This document shows, piece by piece, positions 8,795 through 17,022 of a DNA stretch of 62,126 nt. Every line of letters starts with the position of its first letter. Position 1 is the stretch's first letter. This stretch comes from Stenotrophomonas terrae (GTDB taxonomy: Bacteria; Pseudomonadota; Gammaproteobacteria; Xanthomonadales; Xanthomonadaceae), in contig NZ_LDJJ01000047.1 of NCBI RefSeq assembly GCF_001431465.1, positions 1 to 62,126 on the forward strand. The letters are read 5' to 3'. The notes under the pieces were generated by a model, which saw only the letters and a list, made by a program, of their open reading frames with translations, made no database searches and was not told the origin of the DNA. A program made the position numbers and the translations under genes.

Positions 8795-9120
8795 GCAACC
8801 CTCTCCGCAGATGGAGAGGGTTGCGAACACAGCGGCGCGCAGAAGTCGCAATTCGCACGCGCACCGGTTCGATCCCGCAAACCACCCGCAAGGGTGGTTT
8901 TGCCATGTGCGCGATTCAAAACGGGGCAACAAACGTCACCGTAGTCCACGTAGCCCGGGTAAGCGAAGCGCACCCGGGAGCTGTTCGCGAAAAACCCCGG
9001 GTGCGCTTCGCTTACCCGGGCTACGTGGCCCTCGGCTCAACCCGTAGTGCCGAGCCATGCTCGGCAGAGGCCTTACAAGCGCACCTCTCCCCAACCCCTC
9101 TCCCGTAAAGGGAGAGGGGC
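8795..9120. repeat. Cluster of three repeat families between receptor and GH20 genes
   Basis: The 397-bp gap holds no gene. It contains a 12-bp-arm hairpin (GCAACCCTCTCC / GGAGAGGGTTGC, 8795-8824); a large inverted pair built on GTAGCCCGGGTAAGCG and its complement (about 8949-9025); one SMAG element (9044-9067, starting GTAG, stem GCCGAGC/GCTCGGC); and a CCCCTCTCCC / GGGAGAGGGG hairpin (about 9095-9119). Confidence 0.8.
8879..8903 (+). terminator. Probable intrinsic terminator after the receptor operon
   Basis: AAACCACCC / GGGTGGTTT forms a 9-bp hairpin with a 3-4 nt loop followed by TTTTG on the plus strand, about 105 nt after the receptor stop. Confidence 0.5.
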
Positions 9121-9171
9121 TTCAAGCGGAGAAGCACCGAAGCCCGATCCTAGAACCGCAACTCGACCGCC

Positions 9172-10677
9172 TTACTCGGGCTTCGCCCATCCCAGATCCG
9201 GCTCGGGGTGGTACTGCACACCCAGCGCATCCAACTGCGGACGCAAGGCCCCCATGCGTTGCACGAAGCCGGCATAGCTGCGCTGCCCTGCCGGGTTCCA
9301 GCCAAGCTCCGCTACGGCAGCCAGGCGCGGCCACAGATGCTCATCCGCCGACGCATCGGCATGCACGAATTCGGTCCATAGCGCCGCCTCGATACCAACC
9401 GCCGTCTTGAATGGCGCCGGGTCGAAGCTGTAAAGACGCTTCAGCGGCACGCCTTCCGCGCGGCACCAATCAGCACCCGGCTGGCCGGCGTAGTTGCCAT
9501 GGTCGATGTACAGATAGGAGCAAGGCGACAGAATCAGTGGATGCCCCTTGGCGACCGCAGCATCGATGGCATAGCCGTCATTCCACAGCTGCAGTATCGC
9601 GCTGGGCTTCATGTCAGCCACGGAGCCCTCTTCCCATACGATGGGAGTACGCCCCATCTCATCCATCATCGCTGCAGTGCGCGCGACAAAATCGGCGTAC
9701 AGCGGATCCTTGATCTCATCGCCGCCGATATGGATTTCCTGGGACGGGAAAATCGCCACCACTTCTTCCAATACATTGCGGACGAAGGGATAAACAACCT
9801 CGGGCTTCTCCAGGCAGAACACACTGAAGCCGACCTCCACACCGGAGTATGGGGACAGGTTCTTTACATCAGCACAGGCCAGCTCGTTATACGAAGCCAA
9901 TGCGGCCTGCACATGCCCCGGCATATCGATCTCCGGCACGATGGTGACGCCGCGCGCCTGCGCATAGGCCACCAGATGCTTGAGTTGTTCCTGCGTGTAG
10001 TAGCCGGCACGTCCGCCTTCCACCGCGCTGCGGCCACCGATTTCCACCAGCTTCGGGTAGCGCTTGATCTCGATGCGCCAACCCTGGTCGTCGGTCAGGT
10101 GAAGGTGCAGGCGGTTCAACTTGAACACCGCCATGCGGTCGATATGCTTTTCCAGATATTCAACCGGCAAGAAGCTGCGCGCCACATCCAGCGATATGCC
10201 GCGCCAACGGTAGGCAGGCGCATCACGGATGGCCAGCTGCGCCAGCCGGTGCTCGGCCTGCTTTTGTGCCGGCAGCAACTGGCGCAGGCTCTGTACACCA
10301 TGCAGCAGCCCTGCATCGGTCCGCGCACTGAGCCGGATGGCATCGTCGATCACCAGCCGATACCCCTCCTCGCCCAACTCCGGCGCATCGACCAGCTCCA
10401 GGTGAAGGGTTACCGATGTTGCGCCTGATCCGTTCAGGCCAAGTCTCGCCAGCAGCTCCGTCAGCGCCTGCGTGGCATGGGGAGTGCCTGCCGCTGCTTC
10501 GACCTTGACTGAAGAAAAGCGCAGCTCACCCGCTGCCGGCTGCATCGACTGAGGAATCGGCACAATCGACGTCAATGGTGGTGCGAGCTCGGTAACGGCA
10601 GTGCGCTGCGTGCAACCGCTTGCCGCGGCGGCTACAAGACAAACGATCAGGGCGTGAAGCTTGAAGGGCAATCTCAT
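9172..10677 (-). CDS. GH20 beta-N-acetylhexosaminidase lipoprotein
   Basis: 501 residues. A lipoprotein signal peptide ends at Cys22 (AASGC), followed by a GH20b-like N domain (about 45-155) and a GH20 TIM barrel. The catalytic pair is clear: HIGGDE with Asp320 and Glu321, as used in substrate-assisted cleavage of terminal GlcNAc or GalNAc. Other family marks are DVARSFLP, HLTDDQGWRIEIKRYP and VPEIDMPGH. The start at 10677 was chosen because it gives a perfect lipobox; an upstream in-frame ATG adds 30 residues that do not look like a signal. It is convergent with the receptor operon and likely membrane-anchored, releasing GlcNAc from chito-oligosaccharides or glycans. Confidence 0.93.
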   Translation of the reverse strand: MRLPFKLHALIVCLVAAAASGCTQRTAVTELAPPLTSIVPIPQSMQPAAGELRFSSVKVEAAAGTPHATQALTELLARLGLNGSGATSVTLHLELVDAPELGEEGYRLVIDDAIRLSARTDAGLLHGVQSLRQLLPAQKQAEHRLAQLAIRDAPAYRWRGISLDVARSFLPVEYLEKHIDRMAVFKLNRLHLHLTDDQGWRIEIKRYPKLVEIGGRSAVEGGRAGYYTQEQLKHLVAYAQARGVTIVPEIDMPGHVQAALASYNELACADVKNLSPYSGVEVGFSVFCLEKPEVVYPFVRNVLEEVVAIFPSQEIHIGGDEIKDPLYADFVARTAAMMDEMGRTPIVWEEGSVADMKPSAILQLWNDGYAIDAAVAKGHPLILSPCSYLYIDHGNYAGQPGADWCRAEGVPLKRLYSFDPAPFKTAVGIEAALWTEFVHADASADEHLWPRLAAVAELGWNPAGQRSYAGFVQRMGALRPQLDALGVQYHPEPDLGWAKPE

Positions 10678-10916
10678 GGTGCCGGCGCGTCCGCAAGGAG
10701 TAGCTCGGCATGATGCCCAGTTAACGCTGACGACGCCACGGCTCGCGAGGTGCTGCACTGCGTGCATCGCAGTAATCGAGCGGCGACCCGATGGAGGGGA
10801 TCGGGCCGCCGCCCCTGAAACGATGGGCTACCCAGCAACATCGCTCCGCAACTACATTGCCCGTAATGCGGTGAAGCCGGCGTCGAACCGAGATTGCAAT
10901 CACGCGACAGTGCGTC

Positions 10917-11197
10917 TCAGTCCTTCGGCTTGCGGCGATAGTGCTGCGACATCGCGTTCGGCTGCGGTAGCTGGCGACAAAGGCCGTCGGCACCCGCGCT
11001 ATCCTGGCCTGGGCACAGCGCCGATGCTCTCCCACCGACGACTGCGTCGTCAGCAGTAGACCCGCGCGATTGCTCCGCAGATGCTGCCAGTTTGAAGATT
11101 GAGCTGCGGCCAGTGCCAGAACCCCTGCGCACAGCGCCACAGCTGCCAGACCGCCGCGGATGGCGCCTGCAAGCGGCAACCAGGTGAATGAACGCAT
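10917..11197 (-). pseudogene. Possible small secreted protein broken by a frameshift
   Basis: From ATG 11197 one frame encodes a signal-peptide-like start (MRSFTWLPLAGAIRGGLAAV then LALAAAQ). After about residue 33 the plausible continuation (FKLAASAEQ through MSQHYRRKPKD) is in the next frame and ends at TGA 10919-10917. Joined, this gives about 93 residues. A one-base slip near 11095-11105 would explain it, either a real mutation or a sequencing error. No domain is recognised, and two overlapping spurious frames cannot be ruled out. Confidence 0.3.
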
Positions 11198-11379
11198 GGA
11201 TAAATCCCCAAAGTGGCATGTATGACGGCCCTCCCTGCCCCTGCCTGGATCGACGTATCTGCGCGCCGGTTCCGCCATCCCATGGCCATGGCCGCCGATC
11301 TGGCATACCTGTACCGAGCAAGCGGCCATACGCCGTAGTATTCTCCGTGGATAAGCTCAGGAACCGAGGACCAGACCCC

Positions 11380-11856
11380 ATGCGTTTTCGCCCCCAGTAC
11401 GCCTTGATGGCCGTGCTAGCCCTTGTACTCACGGCCTGCGGCAATGGCCCGGTCAAGCGCGTTTCCGAACCGGCCGCCAGCATCCAGCAGTTGAGCGTTG
11501 GCAATGACGGCAACTGGGAGGTGGAACTGCGCCTGCGCAACTACAGCTCCATGCCGATGCGCTTTGACAGCGTGTCGCTGGCGGTGAAGGTTGGCGACGA
11601 AGCCGCGGGCACGCTCAGTGCCAGCCCGGCGCTGTCGATCGGCCCGGAATCGGCCGACGTCATCAAGGTGCGCCTGCAGCCGTCCTCCTCGGCCCGCATC
11701 GTCGTAGCCGATGCACTGGCAGGTGGCCGCTCGCTGTTCTACGAGCTGGAAGGCAGCGTCAGCGCCACCCCTGAAGAAAAGAAGCAACGCAGTTTCGACA
11801 TCAAATCGCGCAACAGCCTCAACCAGGCCCCCGGCCTGCCCGGCGTGCTGCGCTGA
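11380..11856 (+). CDS. Small lipoprotein of the LEA14/NDR1-like type
   Basis: 158 residues with a lipoprotein signal (LVLTAC, Cys20). The remaining domain has the pattern of water-stress LEA type 2 proteins: an alternating beta sandwich with VELRLRNYSSMPMRFDSVSLAVKVG and a later polar tail. It would be anchored in the inner or outer membrane facing the periplasm; the molecular role is unknown. It lies 37 bp before the acyl-CoA dehydrogenase gene and could share its transcript. Confidence 0.75.
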   Translation: MRFRPQYALMAVLALVLTACGNGPVKRVSEPAASIQQLSVGNDGNWEVELRLRNYSSMPMRFDSVSLAVKVGDEAAGTLSASPALSIGPESADVIKVRLQPSSSARIVVADALAGGRSLFYELEGSVSATPEEKKQRSFDIKSRNSLNQAPGLPGVLR

Positions 11857-11893
11857 TCCCCCACCCGTTTCCGCATCGTTCGAGAACCGTCTG

Positions 11894-13684
11894 ATGAGCA
11901 ACTACAAAGCCCCCGTTACCGATCTCCGCTTCGCCCTGCACGATGTACTCAAGGCCGAGTCCCTGTTTGCCGCCATGGGCTTTGAAGAAGCCAGCGCCGA
12001 TCTGATCGACGCCGTACTGGAAGAAGCCGGCCGTTTCAGCGGCAGCGTGCTGGCCCCGCTCAACGCGGTGGGCGACCAGACCGGCTGCAAGCTGGACAAG
12101 GCCACCAATGAAGTGACCACCGCGCCGGGTTTCAAGGAAGCCTATGCGCAGTTCGTGGAAGGCGGCTGGACCGGCCTGACCGCATCACCGGATTTCGGCG
12201 GCCAGGGCATGCCGGAAACCATGGGCATGGCCTTGAGTGAAATGGTGTCCTCGGCCAACCTGGCCTGGAGCCTGTTCCCGATGCTGTCGCACGGCGCGGT
12301 TGAAGCGCTCAAGCATTACGGTGAGGACTGGCAGAAGGAAGCCTTCCTCAAGCCGCTGGTGGCCGGCAACTGGACCGGCACCATGTGCCTGACCGAGCCG
12401 CATGCCGGCACCGATCTGGGCCTGCTCAAGACCCGCGCCGAGCCCCATGCCGACGGCAGCTATTCGATCACTGGCACCAAGATCTTCATCACCGCCGGCG
12501 AGCACGACCTGGCCGACAACATCGTGCACCTGGTGCTGGCCAAGCTGCCGGACGCACCGGCCGGCCCGAAGGGCATCTCGCTGTTCGTCACCCCCAAGTA
12601 CAAGGTCGACCGCGACGGCAAGCAGGGCGAACGCAACGAACTGCATTGCGGCGCGCTGGAGCACAAGATGGGCATCCACGGTTCGTCCACCTGCGTGATG
12701 AACTTCGACGGTGCCCAGGGCTACCTCGTCGGCCAGCCGCACAAGGGCCTGCAGGCGATGTTCGTGATGATGAACTCCGCCCGCCTCGGCGTTGGCGTGC
12801 AGGGCCTGGCCCAGTCCGAGCGTGCCTACCAGGGCGCGCTGGCATATGCCCGTGAGCGCCTGCAGTCGCGCGCGCCCAAGGGCGCCGTGCAGCCGGACAA
12901 GCCGGCCGACCCCATCATCGCCCAGCCCGACGTGCGCCGCATGCTGCTCACCACCAAGGCCTTGACCGAAGGTGGCCGCCTGCTCGCAGCGCACGCCTAC
13001 ACGCAGCTGGATGCGGCCAACCGCAGTGCCGATGCACAGGCACGCGCCGACGCCGATACCCTGGTCAGCTTCCTTACCCCGATCGTCAAGGCCTGCCTGA
13101 CCGAGTGGAGCATTGAAGCCACCTACAACGGCCAGCAGGTATTCGGCGGCCACGGCTACATCGCCGAGCACGGCATGGAGCAGTACGCCCGCGACGCGCG
13201 CATCACCACGCTGTATGAAGGCACCACCGGCATCCAGGCGCTGGACCTGATCGGCCGCAAGACCGCGGCCTCTCAGGGCGCCGGCTTGAAACTGTTCCTG
13301 GCCGAGATCGAGCAGTTCATCGCCGCCAACGCCAACAACCCGGCCGTGGCCGAATTCCTGCCAGCGCTGGGCGGCAAGGCCAAGGAATGGGGCAAGCTGA
13401 CCATCGACGTGCTGCAGCGCGCTGCCGCCAACCCGGAAGAACTGGGCGCAGCCAGCTGGGACTACCTGTTCTACAGCGGCTATGTTGCCGTCGCCTACTG
13501 GTGGGCACGTTCGGTGGTTGCCGCACAGGCATCCAGCCACCCGGAAGCGTTCAAGCAGGCCAAGCTGGAGACCGCGCGTTTCTACTACGCCCGCATCCTG
13601 CCGCGCACCCTGAGCCACGCCGCCGGCATCGCCGCCGGTGCCGACTCGCTGATGGACATGGATTCGGTCCGCTTCGGCGATTGA
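11894..13684 (+). CDS. Acyl-CoA dehydrogenase, DmdC/FadE long form
   Basis: 596 residues, the long form with a C-terminal extension beyond the usual 380-residue core, as in 3-methylmercaptopropionyl-CoA dehydrogenase-like (DmdC) and related FadE enzymes. FAD and substrate motifs are visible: CLTEPHAGTDLG (about 164-175), TGTKIFITAGEHD and the catalytic-base region YEGTTGIQALDLIGRK with Glu near 442. It oxidises an acyl-CoA to the 2-enoyl-CoA with FAD in the cytosol, passing electrons to ETF. No other beta-oxidation genes are adjacent, so chain length is open. The start ATG 11894 follows the lipoprotein gene closely. Confidence 0.93.
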   Translation: MSNYKAPVTDLRFALHDVLKAESLFAAMGFEEASADLIDAVLEEAGRFSGSVLAPLNAVGDQTGCKLDKATNEVTTAPGFKEAYAQFVEGGWTGLTASPDFGGQGMPETMGMALSEMVSSANLAWSLFPMLSHGAVEALKHYGEDWQKEAFLKPLVAGNWTGTMCLTEPHAGTDLGLLKTRAEPHADGSYSITGTKIFITAGEHDLADNIVHLVLAKLPDAPAGPKGISLFVTPKYKVDRDGKQGERNELHCGALEHKMGIHGSSTCVMNFDGAQGYLVGQPHKGLQAMFVMMNSARLGVGVQGLAQSERAYQGALAYARERLQSRAPKGAVQPDKPADPIIAQPDVRRMLLTTKALTEGGRLLAAHAYTQLDAANRSADAQARADADTLVSFLTPIVKACLTEWSIEATYNGQQVFGGHGYIAEHGMEQYARDARITTLYEGTTGIQALDLIGRKTAASQGAGLKLFLAEIEQFIAANANNPAVAEFLPALGGKAKEWGKLTIDVLQRAAANPEELGAASWDYLFYSGYVAVAYWWARSVVAAQASSHPEAFKQAKLETARFYYARILPRTLSHAAGIAAGADSLMDMDSVRFGD

Positions 13685-14073
13685 TTCAACTGCCGACGCA
13701 GATCAAAGCCCCCTCATCCGCCCGTTGGGCACCTTCCCCCAAGAAGGGGGCTGCAGTCCCGCATGCGGGAGAAGGAGCAATCAGGCAAACCTGCGACCTG
13801 AAGGCCCTTCTTCCGCCTGCAGGCGAAGGAAAGAGATCAAGCAAGCCTGCGACCTTGAAGCCCCTCTCCCGCCTGCGGGAGAGGGGTTGGGGTGAGGGCA
13901 GCTTCTGCTTCGCCCCCTCCCTTGCGCCGAAGGCGGAGGGGAGGGTTGGGGAGGGGTAAGCTTTTAGGCGGCTGAAACACCCCCAGCTTCGCGGCTGACG
14001 CCGCTCCTACAAAAGCCGAGCCCTGCTCGCCTTTACACAAACTGTCACGCATCGTGTATAAGCTGTTAACCCG
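13685..14073. repeat. Repeat-rich gap with CCCTCTCCC hairpins
   Basis: No gene is visible. It holds several hairpins of the CCCCTCTCCC / GGGAGAGGGG type (best at 13860-13886, with GGTTGGGGTGAGG after it, and a related one at about 13914-13958), and one REP of the AGCTTCGCGGCTGACG type (13985-14011). The last 50 bp contain the HNH gene promoter. Confidence 0.75.
14032..14062 (+). promoter_or_regulatory. Candidate promoter of the HNH gene
   Basis: TTTACA (14032-14037) and TATAAG (14057-14062) are 19 nt apart. The -10 ends 11 nt before the ATG at 14074, so the 5' UTR would be only about 4-6 nt and no Shine-Dalgarno sequence fits. This may be a second near-leaderless gene. Confidence 0.45.
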
Positions 14074-14739
14074 ATGGAGACAGACACTACACCGCGTAGT
14101 CTGATCGATACCGGAGCCGGGAATACCGCTCCGACAGACGGGTTTTCACTTCCGCCCTCCCTGCACCGCCTTGGCTCCGTGCGACTGCTGTCGCTGGATG
14201 CGCATGGGCGCGTGCTGGACTGGATCAACTGGCGGGACGCTGCCTGCCTGTACGCACGCGATGCCGTCGCCTGGACCATGGGTGACCCCTGCCTGCACGT
14301 ACACGGCGCAATCTCGCGGCTGACCGGCCTGCGCAGCGGCATGGACCTGCACCCGATCATCGCCTCACGCGGCCACGCCCGCTCGCGCGCTATCGACCCC
14401 ACGCCCAACCTGACCAACACCGCGCTGTTCGCCCGCGACGCACAGTTGTGCCTGTACTGCGGCCAGCACTTCAGCCGCCCGCAGCTGACCCGCGATCACG
14501 TTCTGCCGGTTTCCAAGGGCGGCAAGGACACCTGGGAGAACGTGGTCAGCGCCTGCTTCCACTGCAACTCGCGCAAGAGCAACCGCACCCCGGCGCAGGC
14601 CAACATGCCGCTGCTGGCAGTGCCGTATCGGCCCAGCTGGATCGAGCACCTGATCCTGTCCAACCGCAACATCCTTGCCGACCAGATGGCCTTCCTGAAG
14701 TCGCAGCTGCCGCGCAAAGCCTTGCAGCGCGGGCTCTGA
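14074..14739 (+). CDS. HNH endonuclease domain protein
   Basis: 221 residues. The C-terminal half (about 120-180) is an HNH/McrA-like fold: LYCGQHF gives the first Cys pair, then RDHVLPVSKGGKDTWENVVSACFHCN with the catalytic DH, the N of WENV and a second CxxC. All metal and zinc residues are present. The N-terminal 120 residues have no motif I recognise. HNH proteins of this form stand alone in many proteobacteria and are not necessarily phage-borne; no mobile-element genes flank this one. The substrate and role are unknown. Confidence 0.85.
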   Translation: METDTTPRSLIDTGAGNTAPTDGFSLPPSLHRLGSVRLLSLDAHGRVLDWINWRDAACLYARDAVAWTMGDPCLHVHGAISRLTGLRSGMDLHPIIASRGHARSRAIDPTPNLTNTALFARDAQLCLYCGQHFSRPQLTRDHVLPVSKGGKDTWENVVSACFHCNSRKSNRTPAQANMPLLAVPYRPSWIEHLILSNRNILADQMAFLKSQLPRKALQRGL

Positions 14740-14905
14740 GCCAAGCTCACAACAGCTGCGTATTCACGCGCAGATGCCATCCAGACTGAACAGGGCCTTC
14801 AGCTTGGCGCCAAACCACCTCATCCGGCACTCATCGAGGGTGTGCTCTGCTTGCCCCACCCTCTCCGGACGGGGAAAATACCGTTTCGAGTGAAACGCGA
14901 AGACC
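14740..14905. other. Short gap before dxs
   Basis: 166 bp with no gene. GCCAAGCT at 14740 and AGCTTGGC near 14795 form a loose inverted repeat that might end the HNH transcript, but there is no T-run. No convincing dxs promoter was found. Confidence 0.4.
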
Positions 14906-16816
14906 ATGATCGACTCTGCCAGCTACCCGCGCCTGTCGCGCATCAAGACCCCCGATGACCTGCGTATGTTCGACGAGAGCGAACTGGGGGCCATCGCCGG
15001 CGAGTTGCGTGCCTACCTGATCGAATCAGTGGGCAAGAGCGGCGGTCACTTCGCTGCCGGTCTGGGCGTGATCGAGCTTACGGTCGCGTTGCACTATCTG
15101 TATGACACGCCGGTCGATCAGCTGGTGTGGGACGTGGGCCACCAGACCTACCCGCACAAGATCCTCACCGGCCGCCGCGACAGCATCCACACCGTCAAGC
15201 AGAAGGACGGCGTGGCACCGTTCCCGAAGCGCGAGGAAAGCCAGTTCGATACGTTTGGCGTCGGCCACTCCTCGACCTCGATCTCCGCCGCGCTGGGCAT
15301 GGCCATCGCGCGCCAGAACCAGGGCGATGACCGCAAGGTGATCGCGGTGATCGGCGATGGTGCGATGACCGCCGGCATGGCCTTTGAAGCGCTGGCCCAC
15401 GCCGGCGGCATGGACGACGAGCCGAACGTGCTGGTCATCCTCAACGACAACAACATGTCCATCTCCGAGGCCGTCGGCGGACTGACCAAGATGCTGGGTC
15501 GGGCGACCGCCAGCCGCACCCTCAACGCCCTGCGCGAGAGCGGCAAGAAGATCCTCGGCGACAAGCGTCACAGCCCCCCTGCCCGCTTCGTGAAGCGCTG
15601 GGAAGAACAGTGGAAGGGCATGTTCGTGCCGTCCACCGCCTTCGAGCAGATGGGCTTCCATTACACCGGCCCGATCGACGGCCATGATCTGCCCTTACTG
15701 GTTTCCACCCTCAAGCACCTGAAGGATGCCAAGGGCCCGCACCTGCTGCACATCATGACCACCAAGGGCAAAGGCTACGAGCCGGCCGAGGACGACCAGA
15801 TCGGCTACCACGCCGTCGGTCCATTCGACCCCAGCAAGGGCCTGCCCGAGAAGGGCGCACCGAAGAAGCCGACCTATACCGACATCTTCGGCGACTGGCT
15901 ATGCGATGCCGCCGCGGCCGATCCGCAGCTGCTGGCGATCACGCCGGCCATGCGCGAAGGCTCGGGCCTGGTGCGTTTCAGCAAGGAATACCCCGAGCGT
16001 TACTTCGACGTCGCCATCGCCGAGCAGCATGCGGTAACGCTGGCTGCCGGCATGGCCACGCAGGGCGCCAAGCCCGTGGTCGCGATCTATTCCACCTTCC
16101 TGCAGCGCGCCTACGACCAGCTGGTGCATGACGTTGCCACCCAGGATCTGGACGTGCTGTTCGCCATCGACCGCGCTGGCGTGGTCGGCCCGGACGGCGC
16201 TACTCACGCCGGCAATCTCGACCTGAGCTACCTGCGCTGCGTGCCGAACATGGTGGTCATGGCCCCGGGCGATGAAGCCGAATGCCGGCAGATGCTCAGC
16301 ACCGGCCTGCAGTACAAGGGCCCGGCTGCGGTCCGCTACCCGCGCGGCACTGGCCCCGGCGCTGCCGTCGGCAAAGATCTGTCCACGCTGGAGATCGGCA
16401 AGGCGCAACTGCGCGTGCAAGGCAGCCGCCTGGCCATCCTCGCCTTCGGCGCCGCGGTACCTGCGGCCGAGCAGGTAGGCCGCGAGCTGGGCCTGAGCGT
16501 GGTCAACATGCGTTTCATCAAGCCGCTGGACAAGGCGATGCTGTTGGAACTGGCACGCACGCACGACGGTTTCATTACCGTTGAAGACAACGTGGTTGCC
16601 GGTGGCGCCGGTTCGGGCGTGTCCGAACTGCTCAATGCCGAAGCGGTGGTGATGCCAATGCTGCACCTGGGCCTGCCGGACAGCTACCAGCATCACGCCA
16701 GCCGCGAAGACCTGCTGGCCGAGGCCGGGATTGATGCAGCCGGCATCCGCGCCGCCATCCTCGAGCGCTGGCCGAAGCTGCAGGACAGTGCCGCGCCATT
16801 GAGCGCAGCCAGCTGA
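14906..16816 (+). CDS. dxs: 1-deoxy-D-xylulose-5-phosphate synthase
   Basis: 636 residues, normal for the family. It condenses pyruvate and glyceraldehyde 3-phosphate with thiamine diphosphate, the first step of the MEP isoprenoid pathway. Visible marks are [20 protein letters not shown] near the N terminus, the ThDP-binding motif [14 protein letters not shown] starting at about 150 with NDNNMSIS following, the Glu-bearing [16 protein letters not shown] (Glu near 372) and the transketolase C-terminal domain. It stands alone, with a strong terminator after it. Confidence 0.98.
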   Translation: MIDSASYPRLSRIKTPDDLRMFDESELGAIAGELRAYLIESVGKSGGHFAAGLGVIELTVALHYLYDTPVDQLVWDVGHQTYPHKILTGRRDSIHTVKQKDGVAPFPKREESQFDTFGVGHSSTSISAALGMAIARQNQGDDRKVIAVIGDGAMTAGMAFEALAHAGGMDDEPNVLVILNDNNMSISEAVGGLTKMLGRATASRTLNALRESGKKILGDKRHSPPARFVKRWEEQWKGMFVPSTAFEQMGFHYTGPIDGHDLPLLVSTLKHLKDAKGPHLLHIMTTKGKGYEPAEDDQIGYHAVGPFDPSKGLPEKGAPKKPTYTDIFGDWLCDAAAADPQLLAITPAMREGSGLVRFSKEYPERYFDVAIAEQHAVTLAAGMATQGAKPVVAIYSTFLQRAYDQLVHDVATQDLDVLFAIDRAGVVGPDGATHAGNLDLSYLRCVPNMVVMAPGDEAECRQMLSTGLQYKGPAAVRYPRGTGPGAAVGKDLSTLEIGKAQLRVQGSRLAILAFGAAVPAAEQVGRELGLSVVNMRFIKPLDKAMLLELARTHDGFITVEDNVVAGGAGSGVSELLNAEAVVMPMLHLGLPDSYQHHASREDLLAEAGIDAAGIRAAILERWPKLQDSAAPLSAAS

Positions 16817-16862
16817 CTTGAGCAAGCGATAGCGGCGCAATGCGCTTGACCGAGTCACCCAG

Positions 16863-16897
16863 AAACCGATGCCAGATTGCAGGCATCGGTTTTTTTG
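16863..16897 (+). terminator. Intrinsic terminator of dxs
   Basis: AAACCGATGCC and GGCATCGGTTT form an 11-bp stem around an 8-nt loop, ending in seven or more T residues, 47 nt after the dxs stop. Confidence 0.9.
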
Positions 16898-16993
16898 TGG
16901 GAGCGGCGTAAGCCGCGAAGCAAACACCCTCTCCGACAACATGGAGACCAGGGACTCAACCCGCCTCAGCTTCGCGGCTTACGCCGCTCCCAC
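16897..16993. repeat. REP pair (REPIN-like), GGGAGCGGCGTAAGCCGCGAAGC family
   Basis: A copy at 16897-16921 and its inverse at 16968-16993 face each other about 46 bp apart, the REPIN arrangement. Each copy contains its own GCGGC-taa-GCCGC stem. It directly follows the dxs terminator. Confidence 0.8.
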
Positions 16994-17022
16994 AACTCCC
17001 ACAACGGCCCAGGCCCTGTCGT

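Noticed and set aside
8865..8878. T-arm-like CGGTTCGATCCCGC, possible tRNA remnant or attachment-site scar
   Set aside because: Only 3 of 5 T-stem pairs form, and no acceptor or anticodon arm lies upstream. There is no integrase nearby.
14074..14739. Prophage or homing-endonuclease remnant around the HNH gene
   Set aside because: No integrase, phage structural gene, intron or intein signature is seen. Flanking genes are ordinary chromosomal genes.
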